Notes under the pieces: model-generated | The model's database searches: none | Told to the model about the DNA's origin: nothing | What the model saw: the letters and a program-made list of their open reading frames with translations, nothing else | Position numbers and translations under genes: made by a program | In this document: positions 25,456 to 34,438 of the stretch, one piece after another | Layout: every line of letters begins with the position of its first letter | How positions within the stretch are numbered: the first letter of the stretch is position 1 | Source: Victivallaceae bacterium | Lineage (GTDB): Bacteria > Verrucomicrobiota > Lentisphaeria > Victivallales > Victivallaceae | Assembly: GCA_028691615.1 (NCBI GenBank) | Contig: JAQUYX010000002.1 | Coordinates: 1-55,158 of the forward strand | Direction: 5' to 3' | Length of the DNA stretch: 55,158 nt

Positions 25456-26876
25456 TTGCGTATCACCAGTGCCAGTTCGCGTTTACAGTACAAAATGACC
25501 CCCAGCGCAAACAGCGGCAGCGCCCGGATCACCAAATAGTCGAAAAAGAGTGTTCCGATGTAGGAAAACTCCACCAGTTCCCCTTTGGCGATCAGATCGG
25601 TCACGTCGAAGCCCTGCATCGGAATCACAATTGCCAGCAGCAGTTTCCCGAAATAATACGAGAACCCGATCTGCGCTTCAATCGTGGTGGAAACCACATA
25701 ATCCGCGAGACTTCCAAAGAGGAGATAGGAGAGCGAGAAGAACACCGCCACCGGCATGGAAAGGAACCCCGCCGCGGCGCATCCGAGGCCAGACATAATC
25801 AGCAGCTGCAGCGCAAGCACTAAAATCCCCCGGAAAAAATTCCCGAAGAATCCGGTCACGCGCACCAGAAGAAACGGTCCGTCCTCGAGCTGAAAGAACT
25901 GCGCTTCCTGCTTGGGGTCGAGATTGATGTAATCCAAATAGAGCTTGTGATCCGGCGTGACAATGCCCCATTGCGGATAGAGTTTTTTCTCGTAAAATTC
26001 ATTGCCGCGGAACTGTTCGGGCGCACCGGAAAACGCATAATAATCGACCTTGTACGGCTCCTTGGTCACATCGCGGATCTCCTCCTTGGGCTTTTCAAAG
26101 CGGGGAATCCCGACCAGCCACAGTCCAGAAGTCATACGCTGCTGATTCTTCTCCTGAATTTTTCCGGCATAAGTACGGCTGCGCAAATAAAGCACCGAGC
26201 CGGGCTGGTCGGGCAGATCTTTGAACACCCAGCTTTTTCGGCCTTTGGCTTTGAGTTCCGTATATTGCGCGGCGGCCTGCCGGGTCATGTCGGAGAGAAC
26301 CTGCTTCTCCCCGCCCATCTTGGCAAAATCTGGTTGTTTCCCCTCGACAGCCAGCGCGGCGATGCGTTTGCGCAACGCCTCTTCGCCCATCTTGCGGAAA
26401 TCGGGCTGCTCCGGTGCGAATTTGCGTCGCCCGGACAAAATTTCACTCTCCGCATCGCGCCGTTCGGACGCTTTGAAGTCCTGACGGGAAAATTCATAGC
26501 GAACGATTCCGTAGATCACCGTCCCGGCGATCAAGAGCAGCACGAAATGCAGCGCGAACACGCCCGCCCATTTTGCCAGGAAGATGCTCCAGCGCGGCAC
26601 TGGCTTAGTCACCACCATGTGCAGCTGATAGCTGTCCAAATCCTGCGTCATGGTAAAACACCCCATCCAAAGGCTGGAAAGCGACAGCAGCGTTGCCACG
26701 GAAGACAGGCTGTACAGCAAGGATACCTGAATATACCCCGACGCAGTTCCGTCGCCGGTCACGGTCGACGGAATCAGCACAACGGCCAGCAGCAGCAGCA
26801 CCAGCAGGAACTGAAAAATATGCGAGCGCAGCGCGTTGCGGCAGGTCAGAAAAAAGACTGCCAGAAATGCTCTCAT
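25452..26876 (-). CDS. ABC-2 type transporter permease
   Basis: 474 residues. Helices at about 15-35, 48-75 and 105-130 are followed by a large soluble insert (about 140-330, with repeats of 'QPDF.KMG' at about 168 and 195) and then four or more C-terminal helices (about 345-470). ELVEFSYIGTLFFDYLVI lies in the last part. This split layout with a big extracytoplasmic domain is typical of ABC-2 permeases of the gliding or NatB sort. The substrate is unknown. Overlaps its ATPase and the TPR gene by four bases each. Confidence 0.8.
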   Translation of the reverse strand: MRAFLAVFFLTCRNALRSHIFQFLLVLLLLAVVLIPSTVTGDGTASGYIQVSLLYSLSSVATLLSLSSLWMGCFTMTQDLDSYQLHMVVTKPVPRWSIFLAKWAGVFALHFVLLLIAGTVIYGIVRYEFSRQDFKASERRDAESEILSGRRKFAPEQPDFRKMGEEALRKRIAALAVEGKQPDFAKMGGEKQVLSDMTRQAAAQYTELKAKGRKSWVFKDLPDQPGSVLYLRSRTYAGKIQEKNQQRMTSGLWLVGIPRFEKPKEEIRDVTKEPYKVDYYAFSGAPEQFRGNEFYEKKLYPQWGIVTPDHKLYLDYINLDPKQEAQFFQLEDGPFLLVRVTGFFGNFFRGILVLALQLLIMSGLGCAAAGFLSMPVAVFFSLSYLLFGSLADYVVSTTIEAQIGFSYYFGKLLLAIVIPMQGFDVTDLIAKGELVEFSYIGTLFFDYLVIRALPLFALGVILYCKRELALVIRK

Positions 26877-28093
26877 TCGCCTTTGTCCTGTGTTTGGTCC
26901 GCACCGCCGCCAAGCAGGCTTCCCAGTTTTTCGTTGGCTTTGGCCAGCGACTCGGCATCCATTGCCGACTGCGGCGCCGACTGTGGAACAACTTCCACAC
27001 GTTTCTCGCTCATAAGATCGGAAAGTTTCTCTTCCACCTTCGCGGCCTCCGCCTCCGGCTCGACCGTGGGAGCCGCCACCGGTGCGGGGGCTGCCGCCGC
27101 CGGTGTAACCGGGCGGGCCTCCTCAATCAGCGCGGCAAGCACCGCATCCTTCGGGGCGTTTTCGCCCTTGAGGTAGTTTGCGACCTCTCCGCCGCCGACC
27201 ACGCCGGCGGTCTCGACGCTCTCCTGTTTCGCCCGGTTGACCACGTCGAGGAAGAAATCCTCCAAAGTGCGGCGCGGATGCGAAACGGCAAAATTCCCGT
27301 CGCCAAATTCCTTGCGCAAAATCTCCAAAAATTTCGCCGTCTGCTCCACATTGAGCGTCGGCGCGGTCACTGTGGTGCTGTCCTCGACGGTCAGAAGTTC
27401 GCGGATGGAACCTTCCGCGCGGATCTTGCCGCCGTAAAGAATGATGACCCGGTCGCACACATCTTCGACATCGCTGAGCAGGTGACTGGTCATCAGCACG
27501 GTTTTGCCGCGTTTTTTCAGCGTCAGAATCAGATCCTTGACCTCTTTGCTGCCGAGCGGATCCAAGCCGGAAGTCGGTTCGTCGAGAATCAGAAAAGAGG
27601 GATCGTTGATCATCGCCTGCGCCAGTCCGATGCGCCGCTGCATTCCCTTGGAAAATTCCCCGACGCGACGGTGTCTGGCATGCGCCATGCCGACCATGTC
27701 CAGAAGCTGATCGATGCGGCTTTTGCGTTCTCCGGCGGAGAGATTGAACAACGACCCGAAAAAGTCCAGTGTCTCCTCTGCCGTCAGATACTTATAAAGA
27801 TACGATTCCTCCGGCAGATAGCCGATTTCCCGTTTGGTCTCCACCGCGCGCGGACTTTTGCCGAGCACCGAGAGCTGTCCGCCGGTCGGATAGAGAAGCC
27901 CCAGAATCATCTTGACCGTCGTCGATTTCCCGGAACCGTTGGGTCCCAAGAGACCGACAATTTCGCCTTCCTTGATCTCGAAGTCGATGTCGTTGACGGC
28001 CTTGGCCTTGGGACGGCCCCAGAAGTCACGAAAGACTTTGGTCAATCCCACCGCTTTGACCAGGGCCTGTTTGTTGTTCTCCATATCCGGCAT
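26873..28093 (-). CDS. ABC transporter ATPase with long acidic/Ala-Pro tail
   Basis: 406 residues. The first 240 are a standard ABC-2 ATPase: Walker A GPNGSGKST, signature EFSKGMQRR, Walker B FLILDEPTSGLD, switch His MTSHLL. Beyond about 290 it has an extra tail of some 115 residues, rich in Ala, Pro, Val and Glu, unusual for the family. GAGG six bases before the ATG at 28093 favours this start over the in-frame TTG at 28105. Pairs with the downstream permease. Confidence 0.88.
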   Translation of the reverse strand: MPDMENNKQALVKAVGLTKVFRDFWGRPKAKAVNDIDFEIKEGEIVGLLGPNGSGKSTTVKMILGLLYPTGGQLSVLGKSPRAVETKREIGYLPEESYLYKYLTAEETLDFFGSLFNLSAGERKSRIDQLLDMVGMAHARHRRVGEFSKGMQRRIGLAQAMINDPSFLILDEPTSGLDPLGSKEVKDLILTLKKRGKTVLMTSHLLSDVEDVCDRVIILYGGKIRAEGSIRELLTVEDSTTVTAPTLNVEQTAKFLEILRKEFGDGNFAVSHPRRTLEDFFLDVVNRAKQESVETAGVVGGGEVANYLKGENAPKDAVLAALIEEARPVTPAAAAPAPVAAPTVEPEAEAAKVEEKLSDLMSEKRVEVVPQSAPQSAMDAESLAKANEKLGSLLGGGADQTQDKGE

Positions 28094-28108
28094 AGTTTCC
28101 CTCAAGTG

Positions 28109-30106
28109 TTAGTCGCGATTTTCTTCGAGCGTCAGGTCTTCCCCGGTGCGAACCAGCCGCGCGCTGTTGAAAATAATCAGCAGCGTCGAACAGGTGTGCA
28201 GCACCGCTGCCCAGATCGGCGTCATCCAGCCGAACACGGACAAAATCATGCCGCCAAAAACCATCAGCATACCGAATACCAAATTCTGATTGATGATCCC
28301 GCGGGATTTGCGGGAGAGATACACCAGCATTGGAATGCGCCGCAGATCATTGGTCATCAAAGCGATCGACGCACTGTTGATCGCCACATCGCTGCCGATG
28401 GCTCCCATGGCGATTCCCAGATCGCCCGCAGTCAGCGCCGGCGCGTCATTGACACCGTCGCCCACCACCGCCACGCGGTAACGCTTCTTGCTCTCTTCGA
28501 CGTATTCCACCTTCCCCTCCGGCAGACATTCGCTGCGGTGATCGTCCAGCGCCAGCGCCGCGGAGACGCTCTCCGCCACCGATTCACGGTCGCCGGTCAC
28601 CATCGAACAGCGACGGATTCCCAATTTCCGCAGATCTTCGATCATCCGCGGCGACTCGCTGCGAATCTTGTCCCGGAATCCAATCCAGCCGAGCACAACA
28701 TTGTCCCGCACGACGTAAACCACACTCATGCCTTCCGACGCCGCCTCGTCTCCGGCGATTTCGATCTTCATTGAGCGGAGCCACGCGGCACGGCCGACCA
28801 TGCAGTGCGCGCCGTCGAATTCTGTAATCACGCCCTTGCCGGGAACTTCCTGAAACTCTCCAGTCTCGCGCAGCGTGATTCCGGCCTCGGAGGCGAGCTG
28901 AAGCAGCGCCTTCGCCGTCGGGTGGTTGCTGTGCCGGTCAGCGGAAGCCGCCGTAAGCAACAGTTCCGCGGAGGTGATTTTCCCGAACGGGGTCAACTTG
29001 ACCACCGAGAGCATTCCATCGGTGAGCGTTCCGGTCTTGTCGAAGACAAAAGCTGTGATTCGTCCGGCCAGCTCAAGATGGCTGACATTCTTAATTAAGA
29101 TACCGAGTCGGGCGGCTGCGGCGACCGCGGCGACCACCGCCGTCGGCGTGGCCAGCACAATCGCGCAGGGGCAGGCAATCACCATCAGCGTGATGACCCG
29201 CTGCATATCCTTCTCCACAAACCACGTTAGCCCGGCCAGCATCAGCACGGTCGGAGTGTAATACGCCGCATAGCGGTCGATGATCCGAACCATCGGCGTC
29301 CGGCTGCTTTCCGCCGCGAGAATCATGGACTTGACCCGCCCCAGCGTGGTATCCTCGCCCAGCTTGGTCACTTTCATGTCGATCTGTCCGGTCAGGTTCT
29401 GTGTTCCGGCGAACACGTCGTCCCCGACCGCCTTTTCAACCGGCATGGATTCTCCGGTGATCGACGCCTGGTTGACGGTACTTTCGCCGGAGATGATCTC
29501 GCCGTCCACCGGGAAGTTTTCCCCGGGCCGAATCCGGATCGTCTCGCCCAGCACCAGTTCGGTCACTTCGCATTCGATCTCCTGACCGTTGACAATCTTG
29601 CGCGTCCGGTTCGGCGTCAGCTTGATCAGCTCTTCGATCGAGCGCTGGGCGCCGCTTGCCGTCCGGCTCTCAATGATGATCGACACCAGCAGGAAAAACG
29701 CGATAATGCCCGCTGTCTGAAAATCGCCGCCAGCCAACGCCGCGAGGATGGCCAGCGCCACCAGCTCGTTCATGTAGACTTTGCCGTTGACCAGATCGCG
29801 GATCGCCGTGAAGATAATCGGCAATGCCAGAATGAATGCGCCGAGAATCGCGCTGAACATCGATGCGAAGGTCTGCCGGGGCAGCAGCGCGTCCAGCAGG
29901 AAAGAGTTTGCCGTAAGCAATCCGCCGAGCAGCGCGAAGGAGATCTTCCCCATCGTGCGGTCGTGCCCAACTCCGCCGACCGCGTCATGTCCGCACGGAC
30001 ATGCCGGGCGGCCTTCCTCCTGATCGTGGGAGTGATTGTGATGATGCCCGCAGGCGCAGTGTTCGTCGTGAATATGCCCCGTGGCCATTTCAAGTGCGTC
30101 AGCCAT
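28109..30106 (-). CDS. P1B-type heavy-metal transporting ATPase
   Basis: 665 residues. The N-terminus (about 11-50) is His/Cys rich (HIHDEHCACGHHHNHSHDQ), lacking the classic ferredoxin-like metal domain. Core motifs: TGESMPVEK, metal-channel CPC in IACPCAIVLATPTA (near 313), phosphorylation DKTGTLT (near 352), nucleotide-domain HP in SNHPTAKA, and hinge GDGVNDAPALTA. The last helix has VLHTCSTLLIIFNSARLV, with His where zinc/cadmium pumps have Asp, so the metal is uncertain. It starts two bases after the HflK-like gene, so it is part of the SPFH operon. Confidence 0.93.
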   Translation of the reverse strand: MADALEMATGHIHDEHCACGHHHNHSHDQEEGRPACPCGHDAVGGVGHDRTMGKISFALLGGLLTANSFLLDALLPRQTFASMFSAILGAFILALPIIFTAIRDLVNGKVYMNELVALAILAALAGGDFQTAGIIAFFLLVSIIIESRTASGAQRSIEELIKLTPNRTRKIVNGQEIECEVTELVLGETIRIRPGENFPVDGEIISGESTVNQASITGESMPVEKAVGDDVFAGTQNLTGQIDMKVTKLGEDTTLGRVKSMILAAESSRTPMVRIIDRYAAYYTPTVLMLAGLTWFVEKDMQRVITLMVIACPCAIVLATPTAVVAAVAAAARLGILIKNVSHLELAGRITAFVFDKTGTLTDGMLSVVKLTPFGKITSAELLLTAASADRHSNHPTAKALLQLASEAGITLRETGEFQEVPGKGVITEFDGAHCMVGRAAWLRSMKIEIAGDEAASEGMSVVYVVRDNVVLGWIGFRDKIRSESPRMIEDLRKLGIRRCSMVTGDRESVAESVSAALALDDHRSECLPEGKVEYVEESKKRYRVAVVGDGVNDAPALTAGDLGIAMGAIGSDVAINSASIALMTNDLRRIPMLVYLSRKSRGIINQNLVFGMLMVFGGMILSVFGWMTPIWAAVLHTCSTLLIIFNSARLVRTGEDLTLEENRD

Positions 30107-30108
30107 TT

Positions 30109-31224
30109 TTATTTTCCCTCCGCATTCTTCGCCGCGGGCCGGGTGGGCTCGGGATTGAGTTTGATACGGATCTGTTTATTCGCCTTGCCGGCGGTCCCGA
30201 TGATATATTTGCCGTCCTGTTCGGTCAGAACGTCCGAAAGCGTCTGATTGTAAAGCGCCATGAGCACGGTGTCGGGGCTCTTGAGGAACTCCCGCTGAAT
30301 GCTCTGGAAGTAGATGGTCTCCGCTTTGACCTCGGAAACAATCTGCTTGCGGTAGGTGTCCGCCGCGGCCAGAACCTCCGCCTTCTGAGATTGCGCTCTG
30401 CCGGATTGCGTCACACTGTATTCCCGCGCCTGATCGATCAGCGTCGACTGGGTGCTGGTGGCCGCGGCCACCTCGTCAAACGCCGCTTTGGTCTTGAGCG
30501 GCGGATAAATCCGGTCCAGCGTGACACGGCTGACTTCCAGCCCGACGTCGCAGCCCGCAACCGCCTTCGAGAAGACCCGTTCAACCTCCTCGCGGTAGTC
30601 CCCCTGCTTGGTGTAAAGGATCTCATCCACATTCCGGTTGGCCGTCACAGTGATGACCGCCTGCTGGAAGAGGTTGGTCAGCAATGTCTGCGGTCCGCGA
30701 CGCCCCATCGCTTTGCCATCCGGCGCGGCGATCACATCGTCGTCCTGCAGCGGATCGACCGGCGTCAACAACGTTTCATAATATTTCTTCGGATCGATCA
30801 CCCGGTACGACAAACTCCAATTGCAATGAATGATATTGGCGTCTCCGGTCAGCAAATAACCGTCCCGTCCGGGTTCCAGCTGTGCATTCTCCTGCCCGCC
30901 GACTCCCGAAGCCGGACGGAAATCCACCTTTAGAAACTGCGGATTGGTGCGGATGCGCACGAAGCTGTTGATCGGATAAGGCATGAACCAATGCCAGTCC
31001 TTGTCATAAGTCGCCTGATATTTCCCGAAGCGAAACACAACCACCGCCTCCTGCGGCTTGACGACAAAATAGCCGCCGAGACTGAAGAAGTAGATGAGCA
31101 TTCCCACAATCAATACGATCAGCAGCACAAAGGCAATCCGCAGCGTTCGCGTGACGGACTGTATCCCGGAGTCATATTGACCGCCGGGCAACTGATAACC
31201 GAGGTCTTCTTTTTTCTGTTCCAT
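30109..31224 (-). CDS. SPFH/Band 7 protein, HflK-like
   Basis: 371 residues with a transmembrane helix at about 29-52 and an SPFH domain (about 55-290): EAVVVFRFGKYQ, WHWFMPYPINSFVRI, then DRIYPPLKTKAAFDEV and a long charged coiled-coil. The similarity to HflK is clear; HflK with HflC forms a large cage around FtsH in E. coli. No ftsH is seen here. It lies between the HflC-like gene (21 bases) and the P1B ATPase (two bases). Confidence 0.88.
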   Translation of the reverse strand: MEQKKEDLGYQLPGGQYDSGIQSVTRTLRIAFVLLIVLIVGMLIYFFSLGGYFVVKPQEAVVVFRFGKYQATYDKDWHWFMPYPINSFVRIRTNPQFLKVDFRPASGVGGQENAQLEPGRDGYLLTGDANIIHCNWSLSYRVIDPKKYYETLLTPVDPLQDDDVIAAPDGKAMGRRGPQTLLTNLFQQAVITVTANRNVDEILYTKQGDYREEVERVFSKAVAGCDVGLEVSRVTLDRIYPPLKTKAAFDEVAAATSTQSTLIDQAREYSVTQSGRAQSQKAEVLAAADTYRKQIVSEVKAETIYFQSIQREFLKSPDTVLMALYNQTLSDVLTEQDGKYIIGTAGKANKQIRIKLNPEPTRPAAKNAEGK

Positions 31225-31245
31225 AACAATGAATTCCCTTCGCGC

Positions 31246-32172
31246 TTATTTCCGGACGGGGCCTTTAACCATCGTGTCCGCACCCGGTTTGAGCAAATCA
31301 AAGGGAGCGGCGTTGGTGTCGAGCACCAGCGTGGTCCGCGACTTCATGATCTTGCGCAGCGAATCAAGCCGCCGCAGGAATCCGGCCAATTCCGGATTCT
31401 CCTTGAACACCGCATAATACCGGGCGGCTTCGGCGTCGCCAAGCGCGCGAACTTCCTTGGCCGCGGCCTCCGCGTCGGCAAGCACGACTTCTTTTTCACG
31501 ATCGGCTTTGATGCGGATTTCCTCGGCCAGAGTGTTGCCCTGCGCCAGATACCCCTCCGCCACAACCTTGCGTTCGCGGATCATCCGGTCGAACACCTTC
31601 TCGCTGATCGAGCTGGGCACGTTGATCGAACTGATCCCGACATAGGAGATCGAGATGCCGTACCCGGAGGTGCTCTTCTCCAATTCCTTGCGGATGCCGG
31701 ATTGAATTTCGGCCAACTTCATCTTCTTGGGGTCGGTATTGATGATCTGATTGAAACGATAACGCCCGAATGTGGAACTCTTGGCGCTGCGCATCCAGAT
31801 ATTGAGCTGCTTTTCCGCCTCGTCAATGCGCTCGAGCTGCGTGAAGAACATTTTCGGATCGCTGATCCGGTAATCAACGAAGATTCCCACGAGAATATTC
31901 TGCCCGTCGCTGGTCATCATCTCTTCGAGTTTCCCCTCGGCCCCGGAGAAACAGCGAATCCGATTGTCAAAACGGTAGATTTTCTGAATCGGATAGGGCC
32001 AGCGGAAATGAAATCCCGGAGTCGGGTTTCCTTTGTTGATGCTGCCCATGGTGGTAACCACCGCGCTCTCCGTTTCCGCAAGCTGGTACGAAAAAACCAC
32101 CAGCAGCAGCACCGCCGCGACGATCACGCCCAGAAGCACCGTCGGCCAATGACGGAAGATATTGTCGTTCAT
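31246..32172 (-). CDS. SPFH/Band 7 protein, HflC-like
   Basis: 308 residues with an N-terminal helix (about 10-30: WPTVLLGVIVAAVLLLVVF) and SPFH domain with ESAVVTTMGSINK, GFHFRWPYPIQKIYRFDNR, and the HflC-type RMIRERKVVAEGYLAQGNTLAEEI coiled segment (in part). ATG at 32172 follows GAGAGGGACAAGAGAAA; the 31-residue extension of the frame has no homology. Second gene of the operon. Confidence 0.88.
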   Translation of the reverse strand: MNDNIFRHWPTVLLGVIVAAVLLLVVFSYQLAETESAVVTTMGSINKGNPTPGFHFRWPYPIQKIYRFDNRIRCFSGAEGKLEEMMTSDGQNILVGIFVDYRISDPKMFFTQLERIDEAEKQLNIWMRSAKSSTFGRYRFNQIINTDPKKMKLAEIQSGIRKELEKSTSGYGISISYVGISSINVPSSISEKVFDRMIRERKVVAEGYLAQGNTLAEEIRIKADREKEVVLADAEAAAKEVRALGDAEAARYYAVFKENPELAGFLRRLDSLRKIMKSRTTLVLDTNAAPFDLLKPGADTMVKGPVRK

Positions 32173-32230
32173 TTTCTCTTGTCCCTCTCTATGTTTTCTT
32201 TTGAATGATAAATGTTGCTCTGCCGGCTGG

Positions 32231-34174
32231 TTACTTCTTTTCCACAAGAGTGTCAAGCGATGCATCGACCAGATCCATCCTCGGCTTCTCTTCGAAGTTC
32301 AGCTCGTAAATTTCATTGTCCAACGTGGAACTGATGATGAATTTGCGCATGTCCGCACAATCTTTTTCCAGAAAGTCCAGATAAGAGCGCAGCCGGAACA
32401 TCGACGGCATGGTCAGATAGCTGGCCAGCTGCGTGCTGAACCGCCCGCTTTCCGCCTTTGCCACGCGGGTAATCATGTACTGGTACGATCCGGCTTCGGC
32501 GACAATGCGCATCGCCTTGGATTTGCTCTCCGGAAGAACCTTTTCACTGTACGCCTTGGCCTCGAGAATCTTCGACTCCTTCTCCTCCATCGCGCCGATC
32601 ACGTCCTGATAAGCCTGCGCAACCTTGTCGACCGGAGGATGCACGTCAAGCAGATTGACCGCCACAAGCTGAATTCCCAGATGCTGCTGATCCGCCAGAA
32701 GCTGAATCTGATCGAACATCGCCTTTTCGGCCTCATGCCGGCCGGTGGCGATCAATTTGTTCATCGAGCAGCTCGCCAGATAGCGCGTGGCGACCGCTTC
32801 GCCGATCCGCGTAAGAATCTTTTCCGAATCCCGGTTGCGATAGGCGTAATTGAACACCCCGTCGCGCCGGATGTGGTACTGAATCGGCATAGTCATGCCG
32901 ACAAAGGAAATATAACTGGCGACATTTTCATCGCTCTTTTTATTGCCGTGTTCCGGCTCGACCGCCACAAGAAAGTTATTTTCCGTCAATTTCGTATGCT
33001 GTTTGGTCCAAAGAATCACGTCAAGCGCATTCTCCTTGGCGGCATCGGGCGACTCCTGAATCGACCCGACCGTCACGCTGTGAATCTGCGAGCAACTGTA
33101 CGTGGCAATCCTTCCGAACGGCCAGGGCAACGTGAAATAAATTCCCGAATCCAACAGTTGATATTCCACCACGCGGCCGAAGCGCTCCCGCACCCCGACC
33201 TCGCTCGGCCCGACCTCGTGAATACAGGTGAAAGACCAGAGAATCGCCGCCCAGAGCAGCAGCAACGGAAAGAGCGACCGCTCCACAAATCCGAAAATCC
33301 ACGTCCCGGACACCTTGAATCCGAACTGATAGTCGAGCATATCGGCAATATTGCGCATCACCCCGCCCGGCTCGGTAAAGAGCGCCAGGAAGCGGCTCTC
33401 AAAGATCGGCCGCACTTCCCCGAGCGTCCGGGGCCGGTAAAATTCGACCACGAAATTGAAGATGAACTCCACTCCGAGAACGCCAAATACGATCAGGATC
33501 ACCCGCGAAGCCGGCCGATCCACCCCCGTCACCCCGAACCGGTAAAACGATTGCACGATCATCGCCACGAACATCACGGCGAATCCCGCAATCAGCCAAG
33601 CACCCAGCGGGCGCAGCCACCGAAACGAAGAACGCCGGGCTTGTCCCACATAGAAGGCTCCGACGAAAATACTAGCAAACATAATGATTGCGGAGACCAG
33701 CGCCGCCTGCATCGGTTCCGGCGGAAGCGCCGGAGTCGCCACCCGCGCGCCCCATCCGCGGTAGAACCCGAACACGATCGCGCCGGTGATCAGCGCGGCC
33801 AGAATGGTCAGCACATAAGGAGCATATTTCTGAAAATTGGCAAAACTGCGTCCTGCGGTAAACCGGACGTCCTCCTCCACGGAAAGCATTGTGCTCTCCT
33901 TGCGTTTTGCCAGCAGCAGCTTCTCCTCTTCTTCGATCAGCGCGGCTTTCTGCAGAATTGCAAAGAGAATCGCCGCCAGTGAAAAGAGAAACGCCAAGGT
34001 ATATGGCAAAATACCGATCGCAAAAACATCACTTCCGGCAAATGTCGTTTTGACTGTGCCCAGCAGCAGCACCGGCAGTGCCAACACCGCCGAAACGATC
34101 GCTCCGACCACGCCGAGACGCAGCAGCATTGCCGCGTCGTCGATCGCCGAACCGATCTGGTTAGGTTTGTTCAT
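32231..34174 (-). CDS. SPFH-domain protein fused to a multi-helix membrane domain
   Basis: 647 residues. The first 270 or so carry about six hydrophobic helices (near 17-40, 48-72, 112-134, 150-172, 186-206, 218-240), followed by another (about 290) and a Band 7/SPFH domain (about 305-570) with CIHEVGPSEVGVRERFGRVV, YFTLPWPFGRIATYS and a long coiled region DKVAQAYQDVIGAMEEKES. GGAGG six bases upstream supports the ATG at 34174. It is the first gene of the SPFH-P1B-ABC operon. The membrane domain makes it different from HflK or HflC. Confidence 0.85.
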   Translation of the reverse strand: MNKPNQIGSAIDDAAMLLRLGVVGAIVSAVLALPVLLLGTVKTTFAGSDVFAIGILPYTLAFLFSLAAILFAILQKAALIEEEEKLLLAKRKESTMLSVEEDVRFTAGRSFANFQKYAPYVLTILAALITGAIVFGFYRGWGARVATPALPPEPMQAALVSAIIMFASIFVGAFYVGQARRSSFRWLRPLGAWLIAGFAVMFVAMIVQSFYRFGVTGVDRPASRVILIVFGVLGVEFIFNFVVEFYRPRTLGEVRPIFESRFLALFTEPGGVMRNIADMLDYQFGFKVSGTWIFGFVERSLFPLLLLWAAILWSFTCIHEVGPSEVGVRERFGRVVEYQLLDSGIYFTLPWPFGRIATYSCSQIHSVTVGSIQESPDAAKENALDVILWTKQHTKLTENNFLVAVEPEHGNKKSDENVASYISFVGMTMPIQYHIRRDGVFNYAYRNRDSEKILTRIGEAVATRYLASCSMNKLIATGRHEAEKAMFDQIQLLADQQHLGIQLVAVNLLDVHPPVDKVAQAYQDVIGAMEEKESKILEAKAYSEKVLPESKSKAMRIVAEAGSYQYMITRVAKAESGRFSTQLASYLTMPSMFRLRSYLDFLEKDCADMRKFIISSTLDNEIYELNFEEKPRMDLVDASLDTLVEKK

Positions 34175-34362
34175 CCGTTTCCTCCCGATAGAGCTTGGCG
34201 GACGGAATTTCAACAATTCCATCCTTTTTTGTTATAAAACACAGGAAAATCGTATCTCCGGGCACAAAAGCCCGGACAACTGGAAAATAATACACCGATT
34301 TCTGCAAAAAAGCAAGCACCCGGCATAAGATTTCCTCCGGTTTCTTTCGCCGCTCTTTTGTG

Positions 34363-34436
34363 CATGGAAGCGATTCTCCCGCGCAATTTCTTCATGAAGA
34401 GGTGGTTGCCAATCGTGCAAGCGCATCGCTTCCATG
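34363..34436. repeat. 74-base inverted-repeat-bounded element
   Basis: CATGGAAGCGAT (34363-34374) is repeated as its complement at 34425-34436. The 50-base inside contains the palindrome CTTCATGAAG and GCGC at both ends. The gap 34175-34438 between the SPFH operon and the PP-loop gene otherwise shows a short CGGGC/GCCCG hairpin (34259-34274) and no clear promoter. Could be a non-autonomous palindromic element or a terminator for the PP-loop gene. Confidence 0.55.
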
Positions 34437-34438
34437 TT

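Noticed and set aside
32162-33982. Plus-strand frame of 606 codons opposite the SPFH membrane protein
   Set aside because: Shadow of a conserved gene; His/Arg-rich composition typical of antisense frames in this base composition.
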